A DNA stretch of 64,000 nucleotides from the NCBI RefSeq assembly GCF_900114715.1, contig NZ_FOTY01000003.1, positions 1-64,000 of the forward strand, written 5' to 3'. The stretch comes from Salibacterium qingdaonense. Lineage in GTDB: Bacteria; Bacillota; Bacilli; Bacillales; Marinococcaceae. The notes under the pieces were generated by a model that was not told the origin of the DNA, searched no databases, and saw only the letters and a list, made by a program, of their open reading frames with translations. Below are positions 16,554 to 25,143 of the stretch, in pieces. The translations under genes and the position numbers were made by a program. How positions within the stretch are numbered: the stretch's first letter is position 1; the number at the start of each line of letters is the position of its first letter.

Positions 16554-18290
16554 ATGGACTGGAAAGAGAACTGGAAGCGCTGGAGTGAAGCATCAGGCTT
16601 GGATAAAGACCTGAAAGAACAGCTGGAATTGTTGGAAGGAAACGAAGAAAAGCTCGAGGATCATTTCTACAAGTATCTTGAATTTGGAACGGGAGGCATG
16701 CGCGGTGAAATCGGTCCCGGGACGAACCGCATGAACCGGTATACGATCCGAAGGGCTGCTGAAGGACTGGCGCGTTACATAGAAGAACACGGCACAGAGG
16801 CCCAGGAAGCAGGTGTCGTCATCGCGTTTGATTCGAGGCACCGTTCCCCTGAGTTTGCACTGGAAGCTGCTCTTACCCTCGGTGCACATAATATTCAGGT
16901 CTATATATTTCAGGAACTGCGCCCGACACCGGAGTTATCCTACGCGGTACGCCACCTTGAAGCGTTTGCCGGTATTGTTGTGACCGCAAGCCATAACCCG
17001 CCTGAATACAACGGCTTCAAAGTGTACGGGGAAGACGGGGGACAGATGCCTCCGGGACCGGCCGAAGCCTTGATGGCAAAGGTGGAGTCCGTAGAGAATG
17101 AATTTACAGTCGAAACGGCCGATGAGAACAAAATGAAAGCGTCCCGTCTGTTGAAAGTCATTGGGGAAGACATGGACCATGCCTACAATGATGACCTTCA
17201 GACGATTATGCTGCATCCTGATATGGTACAAAAAGAGGGGGGACAGCTCTCGATTGTCTTCACTCCGCTGCACGGGACGGCGAATATTCCAGTGACCCGT
17301 CTGCTTGAAACGAGCGGATTCACAAACGTTCATGTAGTGCAGGAACAGGCGCTCCCGGACCCGGAATTCTCCACCGTGAAAAGCCCGAACCCCGAGGAAG
17401 AAGAAGCTTTTGATGCTGCAAGGGCAGCAGGGGAAAAAGAAGGAGCGGATATTCTGATTGCAACGGATCCGGATGCTGACCGGATCGGAATTGCAGCCCG
17501 CAGCGAAGACGGAAAGTATGAATTGTTAAGCGGTAACCAAACCGGGGCTCTTATGCTGGAATACCTGCTTTCTGAGCGTCAAAGACTCGGTCTGCTTCCG
17601 GATAACGGGATTGTTATGAAGACCATCGTTACATCGGAGCTCGGACGCGCTGTGGCAGAAGATTACGGCCAGACCGTACTGGATACGTTGACCGGCTTTA
17701 AATTTATCGGAGAAAAAATAAAACAGTTTGAAAAGGACGGTACCTATTCCTTTCAATTCGGTTATGAGGAGTCTTATGGTTATCTGATCAGCAGTGTCGT
17801 ACGCGATAAAGATGCGGTACAGGCTGCACTCACCGTTTCGGAAATGGCGCTTTGGCATAAAAACGAGGGCAGAACGCTTCATGATGCGCTCCGGAATCTG
17901 TACGAAACATACGGTTACTATAAAGAAGATCTTGATTCCATGACCTTAAAAGGTGTAGAGGGCATCGAAAGAATTGAAGCTCTTCTTAAGAAATTCCGGG
18001 AGATGCCTCCAACATCCCTCGGCAGCAAAAAAATCACAGTCATCGAGGACTATGAGACACAGGAGCGCACAATGGTTCAAAACGGGCATAAAGAAAATAT
18101 CGAACTTCCGGTATCCAACGTGTTAAAATATGTACTGGAAGATGGATCATGGTGCTGTATCCGCCCTTCCGGTACAGAACCAAAAGTAAAGTTTTATTTC
18201 GGGGTCTGCAAAGAGACCGAACACGAAGCAATAGAAGCACTGCACCACTTGAAAAACGACATGTCGAAGATGGTGCATGAACACGTTTAA
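16554..18290 (+). CDS. pgcA: Phosphoglucomutase / alpha-phosphohexomutase PgcA
   Basis: 578 aa enzyme converting glucose-6-phosphate and glucose-1-phosphate for cell-surface glycolipid and teichoic acid synthesis. The phosphoserine motif TASHNPPEYNG holds Ser146; the metal loop DPDADRIG lies near residues 305-312; the sugar-binding GYEESYGYL is near 403-411; and the C-terminal phosphate-binding RPSGTEPKVKFY is intact. ATG 16554 is preferred (AAAAAGGA 10 nt away) over GTG 16545. It probably shares a transcript with glpP. Confidence 0.94.
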   Translation: MDWKENWKRWSEASGLDKDLKEQLELLEGNEEKLEDHFYKYLEFGTGGMRGEIGPGTNRMNRYTIRRAAEGLARYIEEHGTEAQEAGVVIAFDSRHRSPEFALEAALTLGAHNIQVYIFQELRPTPELSYAVRHLEAFAGIVVTASHNPPEYNGFKVYGEDGGQMPPGPAEALMAKVESVENEFTVETADENKMKASRLLKVIGEDMDHAYNDDLQTIMLHPDMVQKEGGQLSIVFTPLHGTANIPVTRLLETSGFTNVHVVQEQALPDPEFSTVKSPNPEEEEAFDAARAAGEKEGADILIATDPDADRIGIAARSEDGKYELLSGNQTGALMLEYLLSERQRLGLLPDNGIVMKTIVTSELGRAVAEDYGQTVLDTLTGFKFIGEKIKQFEKDGTYSFQFGYEESYGYLISSVVRDKDAVQAALTVSEMALWHKNEGRTLHDALRNLYETYGYYKEDLDSMTLKGVEGIERIEALLKKFREMPPTSLGSKKITVIEDYETQERTMVQNGHKENIELPVSNVLKYVLEDGSWCCIRPSGTEPKVKFYFGVCKETEHEAIEALHHLKNDMSKMVHEHV

Positions 18291-18399
18291 AGGCAGACAA
18301 TCATTGGAACCTGCAGCCCGGCAGTAACCGGACTGTTCCTGTGTGTATTGATGAATGCAGGAGCGGATATTACCACCTGCCGGCCGGTTTGAAATGGAG

Positions 18400-18431
18400 A
18401 ACTCCGGGAATCTTCGTTTTCCGGAGTTTTT
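18400..18431 (+). terminator. Terminator between pgcA and the NAT gene
   Basis: AACTCCGGGAA / TTTTCCGGAGTT stem followed by TTTTCG, about 110 nt after pgcA. Confidence 0.75.
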
Positions 18432-18484
18432 CGTGTCCATATACAGCGATAAAAACCTGTTACACAGTTGAAAAGGAGAACACC

Positions 18485-19321
18485 ATGTCAAGTGACTGGC
18501 TTGAACGCTATTTAACAATTCTTCGATTAAAGCCGCAGCCGCCGTCCCGTAAATTTCTGAAACGAATTATTCGTGCCCACGTCCGTACCTTTCCGTTTGA
18601 AAACGTCAGCAAGCTTCTGATGGCACGCGATGCAGAAACGATAGATCATGTCACGGACGTGTATACCTTTCTCACAGCTCATGAGACGAATCAGAGTGGA
18701 GGGACATGCTTCACCCTCAATGCCTGTCTATTCCAGCTTCTAAAGGCTCTTGGTTTTGAAGGATGGTTGATCCGTCCGGGGGAGGAGCACATGGCGATAG
18801 TTGTGAAAGATCCAGGTTCAAAGAACAGGCTGCTTTATGTAGACGTCGGGACTACCGCTCCGCTGTTTGAACCGATCCCCTTCCATGGAAGAAAACTCGG
18901 CATTACACCTTTTGCCGGAGAACGGCTGTTTTTTCTTCCGGGGAACGAACCCGGGATTTATACCTATATTCGAACGAGAAACGGGCAGATCACCCACAAA
19001 AAATGGACATTCTCGATTTATTCGGCAATGAATGCTGCCGACTTTATACCGTGGATTGAGTCCACGTTTCAGCAGGGGGCATCGTTTATGAACATGCTTC
19101 GATGCCAATTGTGGGAACCGGATCAAAGGAGGGGGCTTTCCCTTGTAAACAGAACGTTCACCATCCGTCACGGCAATGGTTCCGTGATGACAAAAGATCT
19201 GCCCGATCAGGAAGCTGTCCGGGACGTACTCAGCAGGGAATTCAGAATGCCTGATCTTCCAGTCGACAGAGCCCTGAAGCAGTTGAAAGACCAGGGAGTT
19301 GACATCTTCAGCCGCACGTGA
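18485..19321 (+). CDS. Arylamine N-acetyltransferase family protein
   Basis: 278 aa NAT-fold enzyme that moves an acetyl group from acetyl-CoA to arylamine or similar acceptors through a cysteine. The nucleophile is Cys75 in SGGTCFTLN; the triad is completed by His in GEEHMAIVV and Asp in LYVDVG. The TFPFENVSKLL segment is family-typical. AAAAGGAG lies 7 nt before the ATG. The physiological acceptor is unknown. Similar genes in bacilli include yvcN. Single gene with a terminator downstream. Confidence 0.85.
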   Translation: MSSDWLERYLTILRLKPQPPSRKFLKRIIRAHVRTFPFENVSKLLMARDAETIDHVTDVYTFLTAHETNQSGGTCFTLNACLFQLLKALGFEGWLIRPGEEHMAIVVKDPGSKNRLLYVDVGTTAPLFEPIPFHGRKLGITPFAGERLFFLPGNEPGIYTYIRTRNGQITHKKWTFSIYSAMNAADFIPWIESTFQQGASFMNMLRCQLWEPDQRRGLSLVNRTFTIRHGNGSVMTKDLPDQEAVRDVLSREFRMPDLPVDRALKQLKDQGVDIFSRT

Positions 19322-19350
19322 CAGCCTTCACCGATTCTACTCTATACAAT

Positions 19351-19389
19351 AAAGCTGAATCCTGCATCCGGGATTCAGCTTTTATTTTT
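19351..19389 (+). terminator. Bidirectional terminator after the NAT gene
   Basis: AAAGCTGAATCC / GGATTCAGCTTT stem with a T-rich tail. It may also serve acyP on the minus strand, whose stop is 10 nt away. Confidence 0.88.
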
Positions 19390-19399
19390 ATGAGCAGTA

Positions 19400-19672
19400 T
19401 CAGTAAAGAACAGTGAAGGAGCCTTTGTGCTCGACGTTGTCCGCTGTAGATATATCGACATCTGTTACCGATGCAAAACGGTGACCGGCTCTGACGGCCT
19501 CTATAAATGCATTCACCTGCTCTTGGCTTCCTTCCGCTTTGATTTCAACGGTACCTTCCATTCGATTTCTCACCCAGCCGTTAACACCGGCTTTTTTGGC
19601 TTCTGTCACCGTAAACTGACGGAAACCGACTCCCTGTACGGTTCCATGGACAATCAAATGACGTTTCAGCAT
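19400..19672 (-). CDS. acyP: Acylphosphatase
   Basis: 90 aa, the full length of the family; hydrolyses acylphosphates. The signature HGTVQGVGFRQF supplies the catalytic Arg in the phosphate loop, and VNGWVRNRMEGTVEI contains the catalytic Asn. The start ATG at 19672 follows TAGAGGAGGTG. A longer in-frame extension upstream overlaps the next gene and is not used. It lies 22 nt after the 88-aa hypothetical gene, so the two are likely cotranscribed. Confidence 0.95.
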   Translation of the reverse strand: MLKRHLIVHGTVQGVGFRQFTVTEAKKAGVNGWVRNRMEGTVEIKAEGSQEQVNAFIEAVRAGHRFASVTDVDISTADNVEHKGSFTVLY

Positions 19673-19694
19673 CGTGACACCTCCTCTAAAAGAC

Positions 19695-19961
19695 TTATAC
19701 CTTTTTAAAATACATATCAAACCAAGGGTCTTCTTCCACGTTTTCCGGCGTTTCAGAGATGACGTGGGCTTCTCCTTCTTCGTCGGCTGCAAGCCAGGTT
19801 CCGTATTGATCCTGAAATGCAGGATAAAAATAATCTGCTTTAAACAGAACTTTCGGTGGATCGATTTCCACAAAATCATGACCAAGCTTTTTGACAACAT
19901 CTTTTTTGCATTGAACCAGTTCCACAATGATCACCCGGCTTTTTGTCATCCCCGAAAACAT
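19695..19961 (-). CDS. Conserved-looking hypothetical protein (88 aa)
   Basis: Soluble 88 aa protein, acidic at its C-terminus, with VIIVELVQCKKDVVKKLGHDF early and a YGTWLAADEEGEAHVISETPENVEEDP stretch (no membrane segment or motif). Upstream of acyP with a 22 nt gap. The ribosome binding site is weak (AGGG), and a second ATG four codons on is possible. I do not recognise the family. Confidence 0.6.
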   Translation of the reverse strand: MFSGMTKSRVIIVELVQCKKDVVKKLGHDFVEIDPPKVLFKADYFYPAFQDQYGTWLAADEEGEAHVISETPENVEEDPWFDMYFKKV

Positions 19962-20082
19962 CGAGGTTTTTCCCTATTGTACCCCGATTTCTTTTCTTCC
20001 TTCAATCCATAGCGCACGGTATCAAGAGGCATGCTTTGCCGCTTGTTTCATATAGTGGAACTAACAGGGGAGGAGGGACTTG

Positions 20083-21486
20083 ATGCAGACGCTTGAAGAA
20101 AAAGAGCTGCGAAAAGCCATTGACCGTATAACGGAGACCGCGGAACACTTCGGTCTTGATTTTTACCCAATGCGCTATGAAATCTGTCCGGCGGATATCA
20201 TATACACGTTTGGTGCCTACGGGATGCCGACCCGCTTTTCGCATTGGACGTTTGGGAAAAATTTTCACAAAATGAAAGTCCATTATGATTTAGGTTTGAG
20301 CAAAATTTATGAACTCGTTATTAATTCCAATCCGTGCTATGCATTTTTGCTGGATAACAATTCGCTCGTGCAGAATAAATTAATTGTTGCTCATGTGCTT
20401 GCCCACAGTGATTTTTTTAAGAATAATATCCGATTTGCCGGCACGCGAAAGGATATGGTGGAAAGCATGGCCGCTGCGGCTGAACGTATTTCCCGTTATG
20501 AAGAACAATACGGCCGCCGCAGGGTGGAGGCCTTTCTGGATGCGGTGCTTGCGGTTCAGGAGCATATTGATCCGAGTTTGATGCGGCGGGAGGGAGAAGA
20601 AGAGGAGGAAACAGGCGAACGTGTAAATGAAAAGTCCGGTCCTTATGAAGATCTTCTGCAGATAGGGGAAAAACAGCCGACGGAGGAACCGTATGCCCGG
20701 AAGAAAAAGTTTCCGGCCCGGGAGGAAAAGGATCTGCTTCTTTTCATCGAAGAACACAGCCGTGAGCTCGAAGACTGGCAGCGTGACATACTGACGATGA
20801 TACGGGAAGAAATGCTGTATTTCTGGCCGCAGCTGGAAACCAAAATCATGAATGAAGGCTGGGCATCGTTTTGGCATGCCCGGATCATGAGGGAACTTGA
20901 ACTCACGTCGGAAGAAGGAATCGAATTCGCGAAACTGAACGCCGGGGTCATTCAGCCATCCCGCACGTCCGTTAATCCGTATCATCTGGGCTTGAGAATT
21001 TTTGAGACGATTGAACAGAGATGGGATAATCCTGACGAATCCCTGCAGCGGGCCGGTGTTAAGCCGGGAAGCGGAAGAGACAAATTATTTGAAGTGAGGG
21101 AGCTGGAGACAGATACATCCTTTATCCGCAACTATGTAACAAAAGAGTTGGTAGAGCAGGAAGACATGTATGTGTTTCAAAAGCAGGGACGCGATTACAC
21201 CATTGTAGATAAAGAGTGGAAGCAGGTAAAAGACCAGCTGATCCGTTCCAGAGTGAATGGCGGTTTTCCTTATCTCGTCGTGACCGACGGGGATTATGAA
21301 AAAAGAGGAGAATTGTATATCACCCACCGCTATGAGGAAGAAGAACTGGATGTGACGTATCTTGAAAAAACGCTCCCTTATTTGTATCAACTATGGGGAC
21401 GAAGCGTTCACGTGGAAACTGTTCTCGACAACAAACCGACGGTGTTTACCTACAACGGAACCAGGGTTTTCCGAAAAGGTATGTAA
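20083..21486 (+). CDS. spoVR: Stage V sporulation protein R (SpoVR)
   Basis: 467 aa, matching B. subtilis SpoVR (468), a SigE-dependent protein required for proper spore cortex formation. Highly conserved blocks are seen: [63 protein letters not shown] and [12 protein letters not shown]. An acidic low-complexity insert (~170-190) follows VQEHIDP. The ATG at 20083 has GGGAGGAGGG; a TTG three bases earlier is less likely. A CATATAGT sequence at 20049 could be a SigE-type -10. Confidence 0.95.
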   Translation: MQTLEEKELRKAIDRITETAEHFGLDFYPMRYEICPADIIYTFGAYGMPTRFSHWTFGKNFHKMKVHYDLGLSKIYELVINSNPCYAFLLDNNSLVQNKLIVAHVLAHSDFFKNNIRFAGTRKDMVESMAAAAERISRYEEQYGRRRVEAFLDAVLAVQEHIDPSLMRREGEEEEETGERVNEKSGPYEDLLQIGEKQPTEEPYARKKKFPAREEKDLLLFIEEHSRELEDWQRDILTMIREEMLYFWPQLETKIMNEGWASFWHARIMRELELTSEEGIEFAKLNAGVIQPSRTSVNPYHLGLRIFETIEQRWDNPDESLQRAGVKPGSGRDKLFEVRELETDTSFIRNYVTKELVEQEDMYVFQKQGRDYTIVDKEWKQVKDQLIRSRVNGGFPYLVVTDGDYEKRGELYITHRYEEEELDVTYLEKTLPYLYQLWGRSVHVETVLDNKPTVFTYNGTRVFRKGM

Positions 21487-21535
21487 AAAAACCGGGAGGC
21501 TTCTCTTTAGGGTAAGAGAGCTTCCCGGTTTGGTT
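21487..21535. terminator. Bidirectional terminator between spoVR and ampS
   Basis: AACCGGGAGGCTTCTCTT / AAGAGAGCTTCCCGGTT type stem flanked by A- and T-runs, lying between two convergent stop codons. Confidence 0.9.
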
Positions 21536-21539
21536 TATT

Positions 21540-22775
21540 CTACTGATCGGCCCATTCGCCGTTTTTCATAACAGGTTCGGATGTACCGTCCGGCAGAATA
21601 CCGTCAATGTCCATTTCTGCGCTGCCGATCATAAAGTCAACGTGCGTGATACTTGAATTGAGCCCGTGTTTTTCTTTTTCCTCTTTGGTCATATCAGCGC
21701 CATTTTCAAGGCAGAACGCATAGGCGCTTCCGATAGCCAGGTGGTTCGAAGCATTTTCGTCAAACAGGGTGTTGTAAAACAAGTCGCCGGATTGCGAGAT
21801 CGGTGAACTATGCGGAACGAGAGCGGCTTCGCCAAGGAAATGGGAGCCTTCATCGGTCTCGATCAGGTTTTTCAATGTTTCTTCGCCTTCGCCGGCGCTG
21901 TAATCGGTGATTCTCCCGTCTTTAAAATGAATGGTGAAATCATCAATAATATTACCGCCGTAGTTCAGAGGTTTCGTGTTCGTGACGTGGCCGTTTACGC
22001 CGGTTTTTTCCGGTACAGTGAACACTTCCTCGGTTGGCATGTTGGCGATGAAATGGACACCGTCTGTATTAGGTCCGCCGCCGCCGACCCAGATATGTCC
22101 TTCCGGCAGTTTGACGGTAAGGTCTGTGCCGGGGGCTTTATAGTGAAGTTCGCTGTAACGTCTTTCATTTAAGACGGCAGCTTTGTCACGGAGTTTTTTG
22201 TCGTGGGATTCCCACGCTTCCACCGGGTTCTCAAGATCTGCGCGTACGGCTTTAAAGATGGCGTTCCACAGTTTTTCTTCTGCTTTTTCTTCCTTGTCTT
22301 CAGGATACACTTTCTTGGCCCAGCCCGGAGACGGGGATGCAATCACAAGCCAGCTTACTTTGTCGGACTGGATGTAGGAGCGGAACGTTTCCATCGCTTC
22401 GCCGGCAGCCTTATTGGCATCAGCGATTTTTTTCTGGTCGACTCCTTTAAGTAGATCGGGATCAGTGGATTTAACCGTGATAAAGGCTGCACCGTTTTCG
22501 GCCAGTTCTTCGCGGCCTCTGGCAATCCACTGAGGGAATTCCTGAAAAGCTTCCTGCGGGGCTTTGTCATATTTGATTCTTGTGAGGGTTTCGTCCACCC
22601 AGTCGACGTGTACGTTTTTGGCGCCGGCATCATATGCTTTTTCAGCGATAAGCCGGACAAAGGATGCAGACGTGATGGGGGCGGAAATAAACAGCGTCTG
22701 GCCGTCCTGGAGATTTACTCCTTTGCGGACAGCCAGATCCGCATAGTTATTCAGTTTTTCATTGAATGTTGTCAT
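21540..22775 (-). CDS. ampS: M29-family aminopeptidase (AmpS/PepS type)
   Basis: 411 aa metallo-aminopeptidase of family M29. Metal ligands occur in conserved blocks GEAALVPHSSPIS, LFDENASNHLAIGSAY and THVDFMIGSAEMDI. The N-terminus LNNYADLAVRKGVNLQDGQTLFI is typical. No signal peptide, so it is a cytoplasmic peptidase releasing N-terminal residues. AGAAGGTGG lies before the ATG. Its gene converges with spoVR. Confidence 0.93.
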   Translation of the reverse strand: MTTFNEKLNNYADLAVRKGVNLQDGQTLFISAPITSASFVRLIAEKAYDAGAKNVHVDWVDETLTRIKYDKAPQEAFQEFPQWIARGREELAENGAAFITVKSTDPDLLKGVDQKKIADANKAAGEAMETFRSYIQSDKVSWLVIASPSPGWAKKVYPEDKEEKAEEKLWNAIFKAVRADLENPVEAWESHDKKLRDKAAVLNERRYSELHYKAPGTDLTVKLPEGHIWVGGGGPNTDGVHFIANMPTEEVFTVPEKTGVNGHVTNTKPLNYGGNIIDDFTIHFKDGRITDYSAGEGEETLKNLIETDEGSHFLGEAALVPHSSPISQSGDLFYNTLFDENASNHLAIGSAYAFCLENGADMTKEEKEKHGLNSSITHVDFMIGSAEMDIDGILPDGTSEPVMKNGEWADQ

Positions 22776-22882
22776 CGTTATCCACCTTCTCTGACGGAAA
22801 ATTTTGTTGAGATGTTATTGTAACATAATCTTTGCTCTGCCACTTAGGTATGGGGCTTTTTTAGGATGAGCAGAGAAAGAAG

Positions 22883-22919
22883 AAAAAATCACCGTTCTGT
22901 TAAAAGAATGGTGATTTTT
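22883..22919 (-). terminator. Terminator after the lemA gene
   Basis: AAAAATCACC-GTTCT / AGAATGGTGATTTTT stem with flanking A/T runs, just after the minus-strand stop at 22920. Confidence 0.85.
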
Positions 22920-23477
22920 CTAGGAAGACAACTTCACGTCTTTGGATGCTTCTCCCGGAATATCAAGCTTCTGCCGTTCCTCAAAGTTATGGATGTCAGC
23001 GACGAAATTGACCGGCATCGAATGAATTTTTGTATTATATTTTTGAACAGTATTATTATAAATAAGAACGAAGCGGTGGATTTTCTCCTCTGCATCCTTG
23101 AGCTCCTGCTCCAGGTGCAAAAACTCTTCATGCTGAAGGAGTTCCGGCTGATCATCCTTTACAGCGAACAGAAAATGAAGGTTTTTAGTAAGTTCTTCAT
23201 TAATCTGCAGCTGTTCCACGCGGGAGGTATTGGGAGAAGTCAGCCTGCTTCGCAGTTCCACTATTTTTTCCAGGATATGTTGTTCTTGTTTGGCATATGG
23301 CTGTGCGATATCAATCAGGGATGGAACAGCTTGGACCCGGCGGTCTAATTGTGTTTCAATCTGAGCCCATGATTCTTCCACCCAGGAAAGAAATTTTATC
23401 AAAGCATTATAACCGACAATCCAGCATATCAAAGCAGCAATGATAATGATTCCAAGAACGCTGCCGAAGATGGACAA
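22920..23477 (-). CDS. LemA family membrane protein
   Basis: 185 aa protein with one N-terminal membrane helix (~8-25) followed by a long helical-bundle domain. LemA features are GYNALIKFLSWVEESWAQIETQLDRR and VPSLIDIAQPYAKQEQHILEKI. Such proteins have the N-terminus outside and the bundle inside; function is unknown. I take the TTG at 23477, preceded by AGAAAGGAGGG, because an ATG 14 codons upstream has no ribosome binding site and adds a charged leader. The Gly/Asn-rich TPM-domain partner often found next to lemA is absent. Confidence 0.85.
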   Translation of the reverse strand: MSIFGSVLGIIIIAALICWIVGYNALIKFLSWVEESWAQIETQLDRRVQAVPSLIDIAQPYAKQEQHILEKIVELRSRLTSPNTSRVEQLQINEELTKNLHFLFAVKDDQPELLQHEEFLHLEQELKDAEEKIHRFVLIYNNTVQKYNTKIHSMPVNFVADIHNFEERQKLDIPGEASKDVKLSS

Positions 23478-23579
23478 GAGGCTCCCTCCTTTCTCCCTTT
23501 TATACCCAGTCTGATACATTAAATAATGGGTGATACTGTAATACTATTCTTTACGTCAGTATATCATGATTGGATGATA

Positions 23580-24200
23580 TTAGTAAGCCAGGCCTGCTCT
23601 TCTTCGGTGAAAGGATTCTTCCCCGGATACAAGCCGGTACAAAAAAAGAGCGGTGTCTCCGGTTGTAATGCTCTTTCCGTCTTCGGGCAGAAAGTCGGCG
23701 CCGGTTCGAAATATCCCGGAGGCCTCTCCTTCCGGCAGATACGTCGGGCAGGCAATGGTCCAGTTTAACGGAGACTGCTGCAGCAGCTTGCAAGCCTCGG
23801 CATGATCTCTGGCCGCTGTTGTACTGCGTCGTTTTGATTCGTTCGTTTCAAAACGGAAGATGGCAGGATCCCGGCGTGCGTTTAAAATCCCTGCTGTACC
23901 GGTGGAAAGAATGCGCTGTACATTTTCTTGTATCATGGCGTCGATGATAAGCGGGAACGCACGCTGCAACGTGTTTTGTTTGTCTGTTCCAAGCGTACTG
24001 ATAACGATATCTGTACCGGAAATTGTCGTTTGTACGTCTTTATCTGTCAGTACATTGCCCTCAATAACCTGTAAAGAGGGGTGGCTTTTGAGCTTCTCCG
24101 GTGACCGTGCCAGTGCTCGGACGCTGTATCCGCTGCTTAGAAGCATGGGAAGGAGCCTGTTTCCCACTCTTCCTGTTGCTCCAAATATGGAAATGTTCAT
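23580..24200 (-). CDS. NAD(P)-binding (atypical SDR/NmrA-like) protein
   Basis: 206 aa Rossmann-fold protein. The dinucleotide loop GATGRVGNRLLP starts at residue 6, and RALARSPEK supplies the usual phosphate-binding Arg. DIVISTLGTDKQN and WTIACPTYLPEG follow the NAD(P)H-binding family (PF13460-type). No SDR Tyr-x3-Lys is evident, as is normal in this group. The second ATG (24200) is used, with AAGGGG upstream. Substrate unknown; relatives include anti-oxidant or quinone-linked reductases. Confidence 0.8.
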   Translation of the reverse strand: MNISIFGATGRVGNRLLPMLLSSGYSVRALARSPEKLKSHPSLQVIEGNVLTDKDVQTTISGTDIVISTLGTDKQNTLQRAFPLIIDAMIQENVQRILSTGTAGILNARRDPAIFRFETNESKRRSTTAARDHAEACKLLQQSPLNWTIACPTYLPEGEASGIFRTGADFLPEDGKSITTGDTALFLYRLVSGEESFHRRRAGLAY

Positions 24201-24344
24201 AGCTTGATCCGCCCCTTCCATTACTCAAACACCTTTTCTCTATAGAAACATACTTCTATTTCCGTTACAAATCATACCACGGCGCTGCGATGGTTTCTTT
24301 TTGCGTTATTGTGTTTATTACCTGAATTTACTATATCATTCACA

Positions 24345-24373
24345 GCATAGTGTTTGCGAATCGTAACAAACTA
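24345..24373 (+). promoter_or_regulatory. SigG-type promoter for the SASP gene
   Basis: GCATA (24345-24349) and CAAACTA (24367-24373) are separated by 17 nt, a close match to the forespore SigG consensus. It is 26 nt before the SASP start, as expected. Confidence 0.7.
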
Positions 24374-24398
24374 TAGGTACAAAGAGGAGGTGAGACAC

Positions 24399-24608
24399 AT
24401 GGCCAACAACAACAGTTCAAACCAACTGGTCGTGCCCGGCGTACAGCAGGCAATGGACCAAATGAAGTATGAAATTGCACAGGAATTCGGGGTTCAGCTT
24501 AGTGCAGATGCGACTTCCCGTTCCAACGGTTCCGTTGGGGGAGAGATCACCAAGCGTCTTGTACAGATGGCTGAACAGCAAATGGGCGGCCAAGGCCCTC
24601 AGCAGTAA
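24399..24608 (+). CDS. Alpha/beta-type small acid-soluble spore protein
   Basis: 69 aa DNA-binding spore protein that coats and protects spore DNA. The sequence from [20 protein letters not shown] to [25 protein letters not shown] is diagnostic. The germination protease cleavage site lies in YEIAQEFG after Glu25. GAGGAGGTGAG precedes the ATG. A SigG promoter lies upstream and a strong terminator downstream, so it is monocistronic and forespore-specific. The exact paralogue (SspA-D) cannot be fixed. Confidence 0.96.
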   Translation: MANNNSSNQLVVPGVQQAMDQMKYEIAQEFGVQLSADATSRSNGSVGGEITKRLVQMAEQQMGGQGPQQ

Positions 24609-24626
24609 TTAAATATCATGGCTGGA

Positions 24627-24677
24627 GGGGCTGTCTGAAGGTGCTGCATTGCAGCACCGGGGCAGCCCCCTTTTTTT
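24627..24677 (+). terminator. Terminator after the SASP gene
   Basis: Two-part stem: GGGGCTG/CAGCCCC enclosing GGTGCTGC/GCAGCACC, then CTTTTTTT. Confidence 0.93.
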
Positions 24678-24689
24678 ACATAGCAAATA

Positions 24690-24732
24690 AAAAGCTTCCG
24701 AATTATTGTTGATAATAATCGGAAGCTTTTTT
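24690..24732. terminator. Second, bidirectional terminator
   Basis: AAAAGCTTCCGA / TCGGAAGCTTTT stem (with further ATTATT/AATAAT pairing) flanked by A/T runs. It probably ends the small minus-strand gene whose stop is at 24766. Confidence 0.85.
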
Positions 24733-24765
24733 ACTCTTCAGGAATGATGGTCGTTTGGGTTCTTG

Positions 24766-24924
24766 TTATTTACGGCGGCGGGGTGGTTCTTCTTTTGGGA
24801 TATCCCGGGCTTCTTCAATTTGAGAATTGTCCTCTGAATGAAGGACGGTACCTCCAGCCAGTCCTTCATTTATCATTCGATCTTCATCGAACTGAAGGTT
24901 CTTGTTATTATCTTTTCGTTTCAA
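24766..24924 (-). CDS. Small hydrophilic hypothetical protein (52 aa)
   Basis: TTG-initiated frame with AAAGGAGGG 6-8 nt upstream. The product starts MKRKDNNKNLQFDEDRMINE, contains GLAGGTVLHSEDN and ends IPKEEPPRRRK. It is strongly charged with no hydrophobic span. Good ribosome binding site plus a terminator just downstream support expression. I do not recognise the family; position near spore genes suggests, but does not show, a sporulation role. Confidence 0.6.
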   Translation of the reverse strand: MKRKDNNKNLQFDEDRMINEGLAGGTVLHSEDNSQIEEARDIPKEEPPRRRK

Positions 24925-25143
24925 TACATCGCCCTCCTTTCGTTATCAGCCTTCCCCTTCTTTTTTTGAATATGTAAGTCTTGAAAACCGGAAATCCTCC
25001 GTGCCGTTATTGCTTGCTCCGCCGGAGACAAATTGATAAAGTGATATTGGCTGAAAATGAAGAAAAAATCCTAAGCATCCGGCAGGGAAACTTTCCTCTG
25101 CAAACAGCGGATAACATAAAAAGGCGGATAAAGGAGCTTGAAC

